A program made the position numbers and the translations under genes. A model generated the notes under the pieces. The model made no database searches, was not told where the DNA came from, and worked only from the letters and a program-made list of their open reading frames with translations. This document shows, piece after piece, positions 1-8,191 of a DNA stretch of 64,000 bases; position 1 is the stretch's first letter; every line of letters starts with the position of its first letter. The stretch is from Pseudorhodoferax soli (GTDB taxonomy: Bacteria; Pseudomonadota; Gammaproteobacteria; Burkholderiales; Burkholderiaceae_C): positions 1-64,000 of the forward strand of contig NZ_QPJK01000006.1 in assembly GCF_003337555.1 (NCBI RefSeq). Direction: 5' to 3'.

Positions 1-253
1 GGCGACCCCGGTGCCCCTGTCCTTCCGCTTCGCTCCAGGCAACCTGCGGTGCTCGCGCCATGGGCTGCATTGCGCAACTCGCACCGTTCACTGCGGGAAC
101 GTAGATCGAACAAGCGCAATGAGTCAGTTCACGAAGCGCGAGGTTCCCCGCGCAGCCCATGGCACTGCGCTCCTCGGCAGGGGCACAGGGGGAAGTCCCA
201 CACGGGCCATCGCTACGCTCGGCCTTTCGCTCGGGCCGTCGCTGCGCTCGGCC
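1..253. repeat. Partial copy A of the eCIS-interspersed inverted-repeat element (right arm only)
   Basis: This stretch matches the right arm of the elements at 4512-5174 and 10273-10971 almost base for base, beginning at the equivalent of 4921 and ending in the doubled tip GGCCATCGCTACGCTCGGCC / GGGCCGTCGCTGCGCTCGG. The window edge cuts the rest. It starts about 30 bp downstream of the stop codon of the baseplate J-like gene, the same placement as the other two copies relative to their upstream genes. Several frames are open through it, but they translate to arginine/serine-rich runs and none looks like a protein. Confidence 0.85.
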
Positions 254-282
254 TCGTGCTTGGCGGGCGTGGATCTTTTCCA

Positions 283-2550
283 TCAGCACAGCTCCGGCAC
301 GACCGGCACCGCCACCGCGCTCGCATCGGCGAACGGGTTCGGCAACGCACGCAGATCCGTCGGCGCACTAGCGCCTTCGATCGCGATGACCGACAGCAAC
401 TCCGGCAGCTGCCACGCCGACAGCACGAGCTGCTGCGCGCCGTCGGCCGCGATGGCCGGCAGCAGCTGCCAGTCGTCGCCCTGGCGCTGGAACAGCCGCA
501 GGCCGCGCAGCTCGTCGACACCGGGCACGCGCGAGACCTCGACCTCCAGCTCGCGCGAGCGCACGGCGCGGCCCAGCGGCCAGCCGCTGCCGTCCAGACC
601 ACCGGGGGCCAGAGGCCACAGCAGCCGGCGCAGCGCCTCGCGCACGCCCAGCAGCACCTGGTCGCGCGCATGCCCGTCGCGCACCAGCACGGCGACCGAC
701 AGGCCCAGCGCCACGTAGTCGCAGCCGATCACGTAGAGCTCGGTGGCCAGCGGCGTGCGCACCGAGAGGTGGGCGTGCAGGCGCTCGATGAAGGGGCGGT
801 CGGGCCGCGGGTTGGGCGCGGGCGCCAGCGGCGCGGCCGGCAGCGCCAGCACGCTGACCACGCCGGGCACGTGGAAGCGGCGGTCGCGCGGCTTGAAGCG
901 GGGCAGCACCTCGATGCGGCCCACGTCGATGGACGGCGCCTCCAGGGCGAGGGCGCGGTAGTCGTCCTCGGTGACGGCGCGGTCGCGGTGCCGCAAGCGG
1001 GCCGGGATGCGGCGCTCGGCCACGGCCAGGGTCTCGGCGTCCTCGCCGCCGGCCAGTGGCAGCGGCTGCAGCACGCGGATGGGCGGCGCGGTCTGGCCCG
1101 CCACCGTGGTGCCGGTCAGCTCGGCCAGCGCCAGCGGCGGCAAATTACCGGCACGTCCACCGCCGAAGCGGCCCTGCGCGAGGCGCACGCGCATGCCGGC
1201 CTCGGGCACCTTGCCGCGCAGGCCGTCGCCCAGGCGCACCGTGCCCGCCTCGACGTCGAGCTCGTAGGCGGTGGCGTCGCGCGCGACTTGCGGGTCGGCG
1301 TGGATGGCGGCCAGGTCGTCCACGCGGCTCCAGGGCTGGTAGCCACGGCCCGGCGCCTCGACCTCGATCTGCAGGCTGGTGGCGTCGACCGAGCCCAGCG
1401 GCAGCGCGAACTGCTGGTCGGCCGCGCCGTTGGAGGCGCCCAGCACGCGGCCGGCCAGCGTGTTGCGCTGGTCGATCTCCACCGCGTTGATGCCGATCCA
1501 GGCCAGCGGCAGCTGCTGCACCTGCTGCCCCGGTTGCGGGCGCAGGCGCAGCCAGGCCACCAGGCGCGCGGCGCGGGCCGGGTCGTCGAGCCGCGGCGGC
1601 GCGTCGCCCACGCCGGCATGCGGGTTCTCGCCCACGTCGTTGGACGGGGCCCAGATGGCGCGCTCGTCGGGCAGCTGCAGGCGCAGCGTGCCGGCGCGGG
1701 CCAGGCCGCCGCTGGTGTCGGTGCCGCCCTGTACGGGCAGGGTGATGTAGCTGGTGTCGAAGTCGCCGGTGCCGCGCGTCGTCATCTCCCACAGCACCGG
1801 AACCGGCGTGGCGGCCGTGACCTCGTCGAACGGGCCGGCGGGGCGCACGGCCGGCACCACGCCGACCGAGAGCAGCGGCGGCAGCGCGGCATCGCCACCG
1901 CCCAGCGCGCTGCGCACGGCCGTGTTCACCTCACCCTGTTGGTCGGCCTGGCGCGCGGGCGGGGCCAGCAGCGCGATCCACAGCGCGCGGTCGACGCTCT
2001 GCGCAAACACGTCCACGCCGTCGGGCACGGCGCGGCCCTGGGCGAACACCGGCGTGGTCTGGTAGGCCTTGAGCGCGCCGCTGATGCGGTGGATGCGGGC
2101 CAGGCCCTGCAGCAGGTCGCTGCGCTGGGCCAGTTGCGCGGGGGGCAGCGCGCGCTTGATGTAGGCCTCGCCGGTGATGGGCAGCACGGTGGTCTCGGCC
2201 AGCGTCTCGAAGGGCACGGCGGCCTTGAGCAGGGCGCGCGGCTGCAGCTTGTGGGCGGCCAGCTCGGTGTCGCGCGCGAAGGCCAGGCCGACGATGCCGC
2301 GCGCCGGCAGCGCCGGCTGCAGGCCCATGCCCAGCAGCTTGAGGAACACCAGGCGCTGGCGTTCGGGCACCAGGTTGGCGCGGTACAGCAGCGTGTCGCC
2401 GAGCCAGGCGAACAGCTCGATCAGCGTGCGGCCGGGGTCGCCCTGGCGTGGATGCGTCCACTCCGGCGTGTGGGCCGGGATGCGCGCGATCAGTTCCTCG
2501 ACGAGGTCGTCGAAGCGGCGGTCGTCCAGTGAGGGAGGCAGCAGGGGCAT
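283..2550 (-). CDS. eCIS baseplate J-like assembly protein
   Basis: This 755-residue protein is a putative baseplate assembly protein of the gpJ/Afp11 type, a component of the baseplate wedge of contractile injection particles. The hallmark is a central block near residues 430-465 reading TVRLGDGLRGKVPEAG then FGGGRAGNLPP, the conserved 'GDG..G..P..G' and 'GGG..GN' signature of the family. The N-terminus (PPSLDDRRFDDLVEELIARIP) matches the usual start of these proteins. It starts 2 bp after the stop of the gp25 wedge gene, the usual gp25-J order. The gene is followed by repeat copy A and the operon probably continues beyond the left edge, where the second wedge protein, fibre, tape measure and AAA+ ATPase would be expected. 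Confidence 0.9.
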   Translation of the reverse strand: MPLLPPSLDDRRFDDLVEELIARIPAHTPEWTHPRQGDPGRTLIELFAWLGDTLLYRANLVPERQRLVFLKLLGMGLQPALPARGIVGLAFARDTELAAHKLQPRALLKAAVPFETLAETTVLPITGEAYIKRALPPAQLAQRSDLLQGLARIHRISGALKAYQTTPVFAQGRAVPDGVDVFAQSVDRALWIALLAPPARQADQQGEVNTAVRSALGGGDAALPPLLSVGVVPAVRPAGPFDEVTAATPVPVLWEMTTRGTGDFDTSYITLPVQGGTDTSGGLARAGTLRLQLPDERAIWAPSNDVGENPHAGVGDAPPRLDDPARAARLVAWLRLRPQPGQQVQQLPLAWIGINAVEIDQRNTLAGRVLGASNGAADQQFALPLGSVDATSLQIEVEAPGRGYQPWSRVDDLAAIHADPQVARDATAYELDVEAGTVRLGDGLRGKVPEAGMRVRLAQGRFGGGRAGNLPPLALAELTGTTVAGQTAPPIRVLQPLPLAGGEDAETLAVAERRIPARLRHRDRAVTEDDYRALALEAPSIDVGRIEVLPRFKPRDRRFHVPGVVSVLALPAAPLAPAPNPRPDRPFIERLHAHLSVRTPLATELYVIGCDYVALGLSVAVLVRDGHARDQVLLGVREALRRLLWPLAPGGLDGSGWPLGRAVRSRELEVEVSRVPGVDELRGLRLFQRQGDDWQLLPAIAADGAQQLVLSAWQLPELLSVIAIEGASAPTDLRALPNPFADASAVAVPVVPELC

Positions 2551-2552
2551 GT

Positions 2553-2945
2553 TCAGCCCTCCAGGTCCACGGTGACGTTCAGGGCGGCGGCCTGCCCGGA
2601 GCGGGCCAGCCGGTAGGCGATCTCCACGCGCACTTGGCTGGGCGCGCCTGCGACCTCCCAGACTTCGACGCCGTCGAGCAGGATGCGGCTCTCCCAGCGG
2701 CCGAGCGCGTCCTGCACGAGGTCGCGCATCTCGCGCCGCGTGGCGATGGTGTTGGGCGCGTGCAGCAGCCGGTCGAGCCCGCCACCGAACTCGGGCCGCA
2801 TCAGCTGCTCGCCGGGGCGCGTGGACAGGATGGCGCGGATGCCGTCGCGCACGCTGGTGGCGAGGTCCGGCCAGGCCAGCGCACCGTGCGCGTCGGGCAG
2901 CGGCAGCAGCGGCCAGCCGATGAGGGGGCGGGGTGCGGCGCTCAT
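2553..2945 (-). CDS. gp25-like eCIS baseplate wedge protein
   Basis: The 130-residue product belongs to the GPW/gp25 family, the conserved wedge that starts sheath polymerisation in T4-like tails, T6SS (TssE) and eCIS (Afp9/Pvc9). Supporting features are the N-terminal GWPLLP, the central SVRDGIRAILSTRPGEQLMRPEFGGG (shown here in part) with its typical 'ILSTRPGER-M-PEFG' pattern, and the C-terminal V-V-I-Y-x-L segment. Its ATG overlaps the stop of the upstream 518-residue protein gene (ATGA), so the two are probably translationally coupled. Confidence 0.92.
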   Translation of the reverse strand: MSAAPRPLIGWPLLPLPDAHGALAWPDLATSVRDGIRAILSTRPGEQLMRPEFGGGLDRLLHAPNTIATRREMRDLVQDALGRWESRILLDGVEVWEVAGAPSQVRVEIAYRLARSGQAAALNVTVDLEG

Positions 2946-4498
2946 GTCTTGGGCGGCACTTTGGGGAACGGCAGGCAGATCTTCATGGAGAACATCCAGC
3001 CGAACACGATGTTGAAGAGCCCCAGGAACAGGTTCAGCACCAGGAAGGCGCAGATCGTGATGATGGGGATGTTGAAGCTGCAGATCCACGTCAGCCCGAA
3101 CTTGCTGCTCGCGCCTTCGCCGTCCAGCAGCTTCTTGCTCGATCCGGACAGCAGGCTCTGCAGCGAGGGCGGCACGACGAAGGCCACGCTGGGCTTGAGC
3201 GCGCCGAGCAGGGCCTTGTCGCTCGGGTCGGGCAGCGCGATCTGCACGGGCGGTGCGCCGGCGCCCTCATACCAGGCGGCGATCACGAAGGGCTCGCTGG
3301 CCTCGCCCCAGACGATGCGCGCCGGGCACCCGCCCTCGGGCGCCAGCCGCACGAAGGCGCGCAGCTGGTAGCGCGCGCCGGGTTCGTCGAAGCGCCCGCG
3401 CTTGCCCTTCACCGCGGCGAAGCGGCTCTGCATGGCGGCGTGCATGGCGTCGAGCAACCGCCCGGCGGCGGTGGTTTCCATCGCCGGCCAGGCGGCGGGC
3501 ATCTCCACGCTGCCGCCCTGCTGCAGCAGCACCACCGCGTGGGCCTGCTGCAGGAACTGGTCGGCCCGCACCAGGCGCGGCTGGATCTCGCCGCTCTGCA
3601 GCACCAGCGGCAGCTGCAGCGTGGCCAGGGCCTGCAGGATGGGCGCGCCGGCGCTGCCGAAGGCATCGAACTCGCTGGCCAGCTGGCGCAGCAGCAGCAC
3701 GAAGCGCGTGAGGACCGCATCGGCATTGGCCTGCTCGCTGTCCTTGAGCCAGGCGCCGGTGATGGTCTGGCCGTTGCGCGGCAGGCCCATGGCGCTGCCC
3801 TGCAGCGCCAGCACCAGGTGGTCGCGGAAGGCGGCCGAGCGGGGGCCGAAGTCGGTGCCGGGCGCGGCGGCCAGCAGGTCGTCGGCTTCGCTGATCTCGC
3901 TGCTGACGGTGGGCACCAGGCCGTAGTAGAGGGTCTGGCCGGCGTCGGTGCAGACATCGGGCGGCGCGAGGTACAGCGGGATGGTGGCTTCCTCCAGCGC
4001 GCTGTCTGGCTGGGTGCGCGTGAAGGCGGCCAGCTGGCGGTCGATGTCGGGCACGCCGGTCAGGCCGCGCTGGCTGCGCTGGGCCGGCAGCGGATCGGCG
4101 TCGGCGCCGCCCACGCGGGCCAATGGCAGCCAGCCGTGGAGCCGGCCGCCGGACTTCATCCAGCCCTCGCTGCGGCCGTCGGTGCCGATGCGGCGCAGCA
4201 CCAGCCCGGCGGCCTGGACGCGCTTGGGGTCGAGCCGCGGTTCGCCAGCGGTGTCGCACCAGGCCTCCAGCAGCGCCAGGTGGAACTGGCGCTGGATCGG
4301 CTGGAACAGCTTGAGCGTGCCCTGGCTGTCGAGGGCGCGGGCACGCAGGGCGCGCAGGCGTTCGCGGCCGGCGGTGCTGCGCAGGTCTTCCAGCGTGGCG
4401 GGCAGGAAGCCGTCGTCGCTGCGCTGCAGGAGCCAGGGGCTGCCGCTGCGGGCGAGGCCGCGGGGGGCGCCGATGAGAACGGGGTGGTGTTGGGCCAT
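2942..4498 (-). CDS. eCIS-associated protein with C-terminal membrane segment
   Basis: This 518-residue protein lies between the spike gene and the gp25 gene, where the PAAR tip might be expected, but no PAAR-like sequence is visible. Residues 1-465 are soluble, with no domain I recognise. Residues about 470-505 form a long hydrophobic stretch (ICSFNIPIITICAFLV then LNLFLGLFNIVFGWMF), followed by a basic, proline-rich tail (KICLPFPKVPPK). That could be one long or two short membrane helices near the C-terminus. The start is ATG at 4498; reading further upstream would enter the repeat element. Established knowledge: some cytoplasmic or membrane-attached CIS encode a membrane protein that docks the particle. 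Assigning this protein a docking or release role is inference. Confidence 0.75.
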   Translation of the reverse strand: MAQHHPVLIGAPRGLARSGSPWLLQRSDDGFLPATLEDLRSTAGRERLRALRARALDSQGTLKLFQPIQRQFHLALLEAWCDTAGEPRLDPKRVQAAGLVLRRIGTDGRSEGWMKSGGRLHGWLPLARVGGADADPLPAQRSQRGLTGVPDIDRQLAAFTRTQPDSALEEATIPLYLAPPDVCTDAGQTLYYGLVPTVSSEISEADDLLAAAPGTDFGPRSAAFRDHLVLALQGSAMGLPRNGQTITGAWLKDSEQANADAVLTRFVLLLRQLASEFDAFGSAGAPILQALATLQLPLVLQSGEIQPRLVRADQFLQQAHAVVLLQQGGSVEMPAAWPAMETTAAGRLLDAMHAAMQSRFAAVKGKRGRFDEPGARYQLRAFVRLAPEGGCPARIVWGEASEPFVIAAWYEGAGAPPVQIALPDPSDKALLGALKPSVAFVVPPSLQSLLSGSSKKLLDGEGASSKFGLTWICSFNIPIITICAFLVLNLFLGLFNIVFGWMFSMKICLPFPKVPPKT

Positions 4499-4511
4499 GT
4501 CAGTTGCCCCG

Positions 4512-5174
4512 GGCCGAGCGCAGCGATGGCCCGTGTGTGACCCCGCTCCCACCCCTGTGCCCACGCCGAGGAGCGCAGTGGCCTGGGCGGCGCGGGGAAC
4601 CTCGCGCTTCGTGAACTGACTCATTGCACTTGTCCGAGCTGAACGAACGCAGTGAGTGGTGCGAGTTGTGCAATGCGCCCAGGCCGCGAGCACCGCAGGT
4701 TGCCCGGAGCGCCAGCGCAGGGACGGGGGCACCGGGGCCGCCTTCTCTTTGGTTACTTTCTCTTGGCGGAGCAAGAGAAAGTGACTGCACTGCCGGGTGC
4801 ATATCCCGGCCTCTGGTGCCAGCAAGAACTACTACGGTTGATCGACGTGAGGAGGCGGGGATTTCGCCCCCGCACGACGACTCACTTTTCTTGCTTCGCC
4901 AAGAAAAGTAAGCAAAAGAAGGCGACCCCGGTGCCCCTGTCCCTGCGCTGGCGCTCCGGGCAACCTGCGGTGCTCGCGCCATGGGCTGCATTGCGCAACT
5001 CGCACCGTTCACTGCGTTCACTACGCTCGGACAAGCGCAATGAGTCAGATGTTGAAGCGCGAGGTTCCCCGCGCAGCCCATGGCACTGCGCTCATCGGCA
5101 GGGGCACAGGGGAAAGTCCCACACGGGCCATCGCTGCGCTCGGCTCCGCGCTCGGGCCGTCGCTGCGCTCGGCC
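4512..5174. repeat. Inverted-repeat element, copy B (~663 bp)
   Basis: The left arm (about 4512-4800) and right arm (about 4883-5174) are imperfect reverse complements over roughly 290 bp, with a unique spacer of about 80 bp. The outer tips carry GGCCGAGCGCAGCGATGGCC and its complement. The inner ends each form their own hairpin: ACTTTCTCTTG/CAAGAGAAAGT at 4755-4782 and ACTTTTCTTG/CAAGAAAAGT at 4884-4909. The spacer has a third stem, GCGGGG/CCCCGC, with a 7-base loop (about 4855-4873). The element lies 55 bp after the spike gene stop and ends 13 bp before the next start codon. Open frames inside are by-products of the palindrome and base composition. Confidence 0.9.
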
Positions 5175-5229
5175 GAGGCAGGTGGTGGTGGTCCGTGCGC
5201 GGTGCGCGGTTGAAAGGCTTGTCATCGCA

Positions 5230-5919
5230 TCACCACACATTCCCAGCACCAGGCGTATAGCTCGCGCTGATCACCGCATTGGTCTGCAGCACCGCGCACT
5301 TGACCATGCCGGAGAAGTCGGCCATGGCCGCGTCGACCTTGACCATGCCGGCCGTCACCTCCACGTTGGCGGCCTGCACCGAGACCTTGGCAGCCGCCGT
5401 GACGGTGATGCCTGCCGTCTCCAGCTTGATGCTGTTGCCGTTGGCGTCTTCCAGCGTCAACGCGCTGGGGCCGTCCTTCAGCGTCACGCGCGTGCCGCCG
5501 GGGGTCTCCAGCGTCAGCGTCTCCTGGCCGCTCTCGTCGAGCAGCGTGATCTGGATGCCGTTCTTCGAACGCAGGCGCTTGGTGCGGTTGGCGCCGCCGG
5601 CCGCGATGTCGGCCGGCGCAGCGGCGCTGCCGTTCCACAGGCCGCCGACGATCAGCGGCGCGCGCGCGTCGCCCTGGGCCATCAGCACCAGCACCTCGTC
5701 GTCCACGTCGGGCAGCATGAACAGGCCGCGCTGGTCGCCCGCGAACGGGGCGACGACACGGGCCCACAGCGGGGCGTCCTGGCCTTCGGCGCCATCGAAG
5801 GCGAGAAGCCGGATCTGCACGCGGTTCAGGCGCTCGGGGTCGTCCAGCGAGACCACGCGCGCGAGCTGGGCCAGCGCGGCCCAGGGCGGCGCGGTCATGA
5901 AGGGCAGGTCGCGTTGCAT
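5230..5919 (-). CDS. gpV/VgrG-like eCIS spike protein
   Basis: This 229-residue protein resembles phage baseplate assembly protein V and the gp5/VgrG C-terminal part. An OB-fold-like N-terminal region (RVQIRLLAFDG, WARVVAPFAG, GLFMLPDVDDEVLVLMAQGD, PLIVGGLWNG) is followed by a beta-helix-like repeat (NGIQITLLDESGQETLTLETPGG, shown in pieces across residues 125-200) that would form the trimeric needle. It ends in a short tail with NVW. The ATG at 5919 overlaps the stop of the gpD-like gene (ATGA), which fixes the start. Together with that gene it would make the central hub and spike, normally a single fused protein in VgrG and two proteins in P2-like phages. Repeat copy B follows. Confidence 0.9.
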   Translation of the reverse strand: MQRDLPFMTAPPWAALAQLARVVSLDDPERLNRVQIRLLAFDGAEGQDAPLWARVVAPFAGDQRGLFMLPDVDDEVLVLMAQGDARAPLIVGGLWNGSAAAPADIAAGGANRTKRLRSKNGIQITLLDESGQETLTLETPGGTRVTLKDGPSALTLEDANGNSIKLETAGITVTAAAKVSVQAANVEVTAGMVKVDAAMADFSGMVKCAVLQTNAVISASYTPGAGNVW

Positions 5920-7001
5920 CAGGTCCCCAGGTAGGCGCACTCGGCCTGGAATTCGGTGCGGTAGCCCTGGCGCTGGTCGAACAGATGGCGCGCCAGCACC
6001 ACGTAGTAGCTGTTGTCGAACTGCGGCGCGATGCCGGCCAGCCGCACATGGCAGCCCACGCGCAGCCGCGCATTGCCCTCGGCCACGCCCTCGGCGCGCA
6101 CGAAGCGGCGGGCGCGCTGGTCGAACGCGGCGGCGGCCACGGCGCGGGCTTCGGCGTCGCTGTGCACGGCCGGGCCCGCCAGGTGCAGCGGGCGCGCGCC
6201 CAGCGCATCGGCTGCCCACTGGGGACCGCTGCGGCCGCTGCCCGGGCCGCCGTGGGCCAACGCGCTGGCCTGGCCGGCAACGGGTGCGCCGTCGCGTGCG
6301 TTCCAGCCGGAGACACTGACCGCGCTGACCTGTCCGGCCAGGTCGGCCGTGATGCGCACGCGCGCCAGCTGGCTGTACAGCGTGAGCTCCAGGCTGCCGC
6401 GCTGCACCTCGCCGCGCGGCGCCACCTGCAGCCGGGCACCGACCACCTGCAGGTCGGCGTCGAAGCGCGCGAGCAGGCGGCGCAGGAAACCGAGGTCGGT
6501 CTCGTCGAGCTGGGCCCAGGTGCCGCGCGGCTGGTCCAGCGCGGTCACGTCGATGGCCAGGCCCAGAACGCCTGCGATGGTGCGCGCCACCTCGGCGGGC
6601 GACTGGTCGGTGTAGACGCGGGTGCGGCGCGCGCGGCGGGCGGCGCCCAGCGCGTCTTCGGCCAGCACCACGAGCTCGGGCGGCTTGCCGTAGTCGCAGA
6701 CCATCTCCAGTGCGCTCACGCGGCCCTGGAAGATCTCGGTCGGCGCGGCGGCGTCGCCGCTGTAGACGGCCAGTTCGGCGCCCAGGCGCAGCGTGGAGTT
6801 GGCGTCGAAGGCCAGTTCCGGGCTGCCGCCCGTGGCGACCCAGTTGTTCAGGCGCAGCTCCAGGTGCGAGAGACCGCCTTCGCTTTCCTCCATGCGCAGC
6901 GCCAGGAGCTGGGTGCTGAGCCGCGCGTCCTCCTGCCCCGCGATGCGCAGCGTGGGGCGCGCACTGAAGATGGCGCTCTGGCTGAGGGTGGCTTCGCTCA
7001 T
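5919..7001 (-). CDS. Phage late control gpD-like hub protein
   Basis: The 360-residue product matches the gpD/gp27-like hub family that connects the tube to the spike. Visible hallmarks are the N-terminal 'P.LRI.GQEDARLS.QLLALRMEESEGGLS.LEL' pattern near residues 15-50 and a central 'GRVSALEMVCDYGKPPELVVLAEDALG' segment (given in part). A C-terminal region has 'LRVGCHVRLAGIAPQFDNSYYVV' features leading into 'AECAYLGT'. Its stop overlaps the spike start, and the 54-residue protein gene ends 6 bp upstream of its ATG. The order adaptor - small protein - gpD - gpV is the conserved core order of eCIS loci (Afp/Pvc 6-8 region). Confidence 0.9.
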   Translation of the reverse strand: MSEATLSQSAIFSARPTLRIAGQEDARLSTQLLALRMEESEGGLSHLELRLNNWVATGGSPELAFDANSTLRLGAELAVYSGDAAAPTEIFQGRVSALEMVCDYGKPPELVVLAEDALGAARRARRTRVYTDQSPAEVARTIAGVLGLAIDVTALDQPRGTWAQLDETDLGFLRRLLARFDADLQVVGARLQVAPRGEVQRGSLELTLYSQLARVRITADLAGQVSAVSVSGWNARDGAPVAGQASALAHGGPGSGRSGPQWAADALGARPLHLAGPAVHSDAEARAVAAAAFDQRARRFVRAEGVAEGNARLRVGCHVRLAGIAPQFDNSYYVVLARHLFDQRQGYRTEFQAECAYLGT

Positions 7002-7007
7002 CGTGGC

Positions 7008-7172
7008 CTACCGGTCGCACAGGCGTGCTTCGCGCTCGGCACGCACGCGCAGGGTTTGCTCGATCTGCTCGGCCAGCGCGGCGCCATCGGGCGGGGCGGC
7101 GGCCGGCGCCGGCGCACTGGCCGGCGGGGTGGGGCTGATCTCGGTGCTGACTTCTTCGAAGGTGACGGCCAT
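7008..7172 (-). CDS. Small eCIS protein (54 aa), DUF5908-like position
   Basis: A 54-codon frame runs from ATG at 7172 to TAG, starting MAVTFEEVSTEISPTPPASA and ending EQTLRVRAEREARLCDR. The middle is alanine/proline-rich and the C-terminal third is a charged amphipathic helix. It lies 11 bp after the CIS tube adaptor gene and 6 bp before gpD, with the SD-like GAGGAG upstream. eCIS loci regularly carry a ~55-60-residue protein at this point (Afp6/Pvc6). The size and placement fit; the sequence alone is too short to prove the family. Confidence 0.7.
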   Translation of the reverse strand: MAVTFEEVSTEISPTPPASAPAPAAAPPDGAALAEQIEQTLRVRAEREARLCDR

Positions 7173-7183
7173 GGTGTTGCTCC

Positions 7184-8191
7184 TCAACCGAACTGGATGC
7201 GGCCATGCAGGTCCGCCTGGACACCGACCTCGGCACTGAGGCTGCCACCGGCCTGCACCACGGCCCGGCCGCCCGGGCCGAACGCAGCGCCGGCCACGGG
7301 CGGTGCCGGCAGCAGGCTGGCGCGGGCGGAGCCCAGGTCGACGGACACGCCGGGCGGCGCGATGGACAGGCCCGCGAAGGCCGGCCCGGCGGTGGCCGTG
7401 AGCGCGGCACCGACGTTGAGGCCGGCGCCCGCGCTGGCGCCCACGCCCAGGCCGACACCGGCACCGAGCGACAAGCCTGCGCCCGCGCCGCCGCCCAGCG
7501 ACAGCCCGGCACCGGCCGAGAAATCCGCCGCGGCCGACAGCGTCACGCTGCCGCCCACCGACAGGCCGGCCTCGGCGCCGAAGCGCAGGCTGGCCGAGGC
7601 GTTGGCACCGGCGATGGCGCGTGCGGCGCGCGGGTCGCCCAGCGCATTCGCCACGCTGGCGGCACCGGCCCCGGGCGCGGCGCTCACGGGGTCGGCCGGC
7701 AAACTGCGGTCCACCGGCGGAGCGGGGCTCTTGTTGCTCTGGAACTCGACCTCCTGGCTGGCCAGCGTGAGCGCGATGGACGAGCGCAGCGGCACGCCTT
7801 CGGCCGAGAAGAAGTCCAGCGTCTCCTTGAACTGCTCGATAACGCCGCGAAAGCGGTAGCTGCCCCAGCCGAACTCGACCTTGGGCGCGAATGGCTTGCT
7901 GCCGTCCTTCGCCGGTTCCAGCAGGCCGCTGATGTGGGCCGTGACGTCGCGCACCGAGACGCCGGTCTCGGTGGTGTCGAACACCAGCGTCATGCTGAGC
8001 TTGCCGCTGCTCTTCTTGACGAACTGCCGCGCGCCGTTGTTGCCGTTGCGATCGTCGAACTCGTTGGCGATGGTGTATTCGAGCGAGGCCGGGTTGAACT
8101 GCACCTCGAACGGCGCGCCGCCCTTGCCCGGGCCGTCCAGCACCTTGAAGGTGGCGGCGGCCACGGTGGGGGCGTCGGGCAGCCAGGCCAT
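7184..8191 (-). CDS. CIS tube/LysM-type adaptor protein with Gly/Ala-rich tail
   Basis: Residues 1-150 match the CIS tube adaptor (Afp7/Pvc7) domain: VQFNPASLEYTIANEF, a KLSMTLVFDTTETG strand pair and FGWGSYRFRGVIEQFKETLDFFS. These proteins usually end in a LysM domain. Here a short degenerate stretch (DPRAARAIAGANASASLRF, 186-204) is followed by a low-complexity Gly/Ala/Leu/Ser region at about 205-275 with repeats such as GAGLSLG and GVGLGVG. The tube 2 stop overlaps the start: ATG at 8191 is used here, with GTG at 8194 in the same frame as the alternative. The protein would couple tube length or the baseplate to the spike; the function of the tail is unknown. Confidence 0.85.
   Translation of the reverse strand: MAWLPDAPTVAAATFKVLDGPGKGGAPFEVQFNPASLEYTIANEFDDRNGNNGARQFVKKSSGKLSMTLVFDTTETGVSVRDVTAHISGLLEPAKDGSKPFAPKVEFGWGSYRFRGVIEQFKETLDFFSAEGVPLRSSIALTLASQEVEFQSNKSPAPPVDRSLPADPVSAAPGAGAASVANALGDPRAARAIAGANASASLRFGAEAGLSVGGSVTLSAAADFSAGAGLSLGGGAGAGLSLGAGVGLGVGASAGAGLNVGAALTATAGPAFAGLSIAPPGVSVDLGSARASLLPAPPVAGAAFGPGGRAVVQAGGSLSAEVGVQADLHGRIQFG

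Noticed and set aside
49-2532. Long plus-strand open frame (827 codons) opposite the baseplate gene
   Set aside because: It is the antisense of a well-supported gene and reads as Gln/Arg/His/Ala-rich filler. The high GC content at third positions keeps the opposite frames free of stops.
4500-5249. Open frames of 60-250 codons inside the repeat elements
   Set aside because: The translations (repeated 'RSLRSDKRNES' and 'TALLGRGTGGSPTRAIAALG' patterns) recur in several frames and both strands because the DNA is palindromic; no start with a ribosome site was found.
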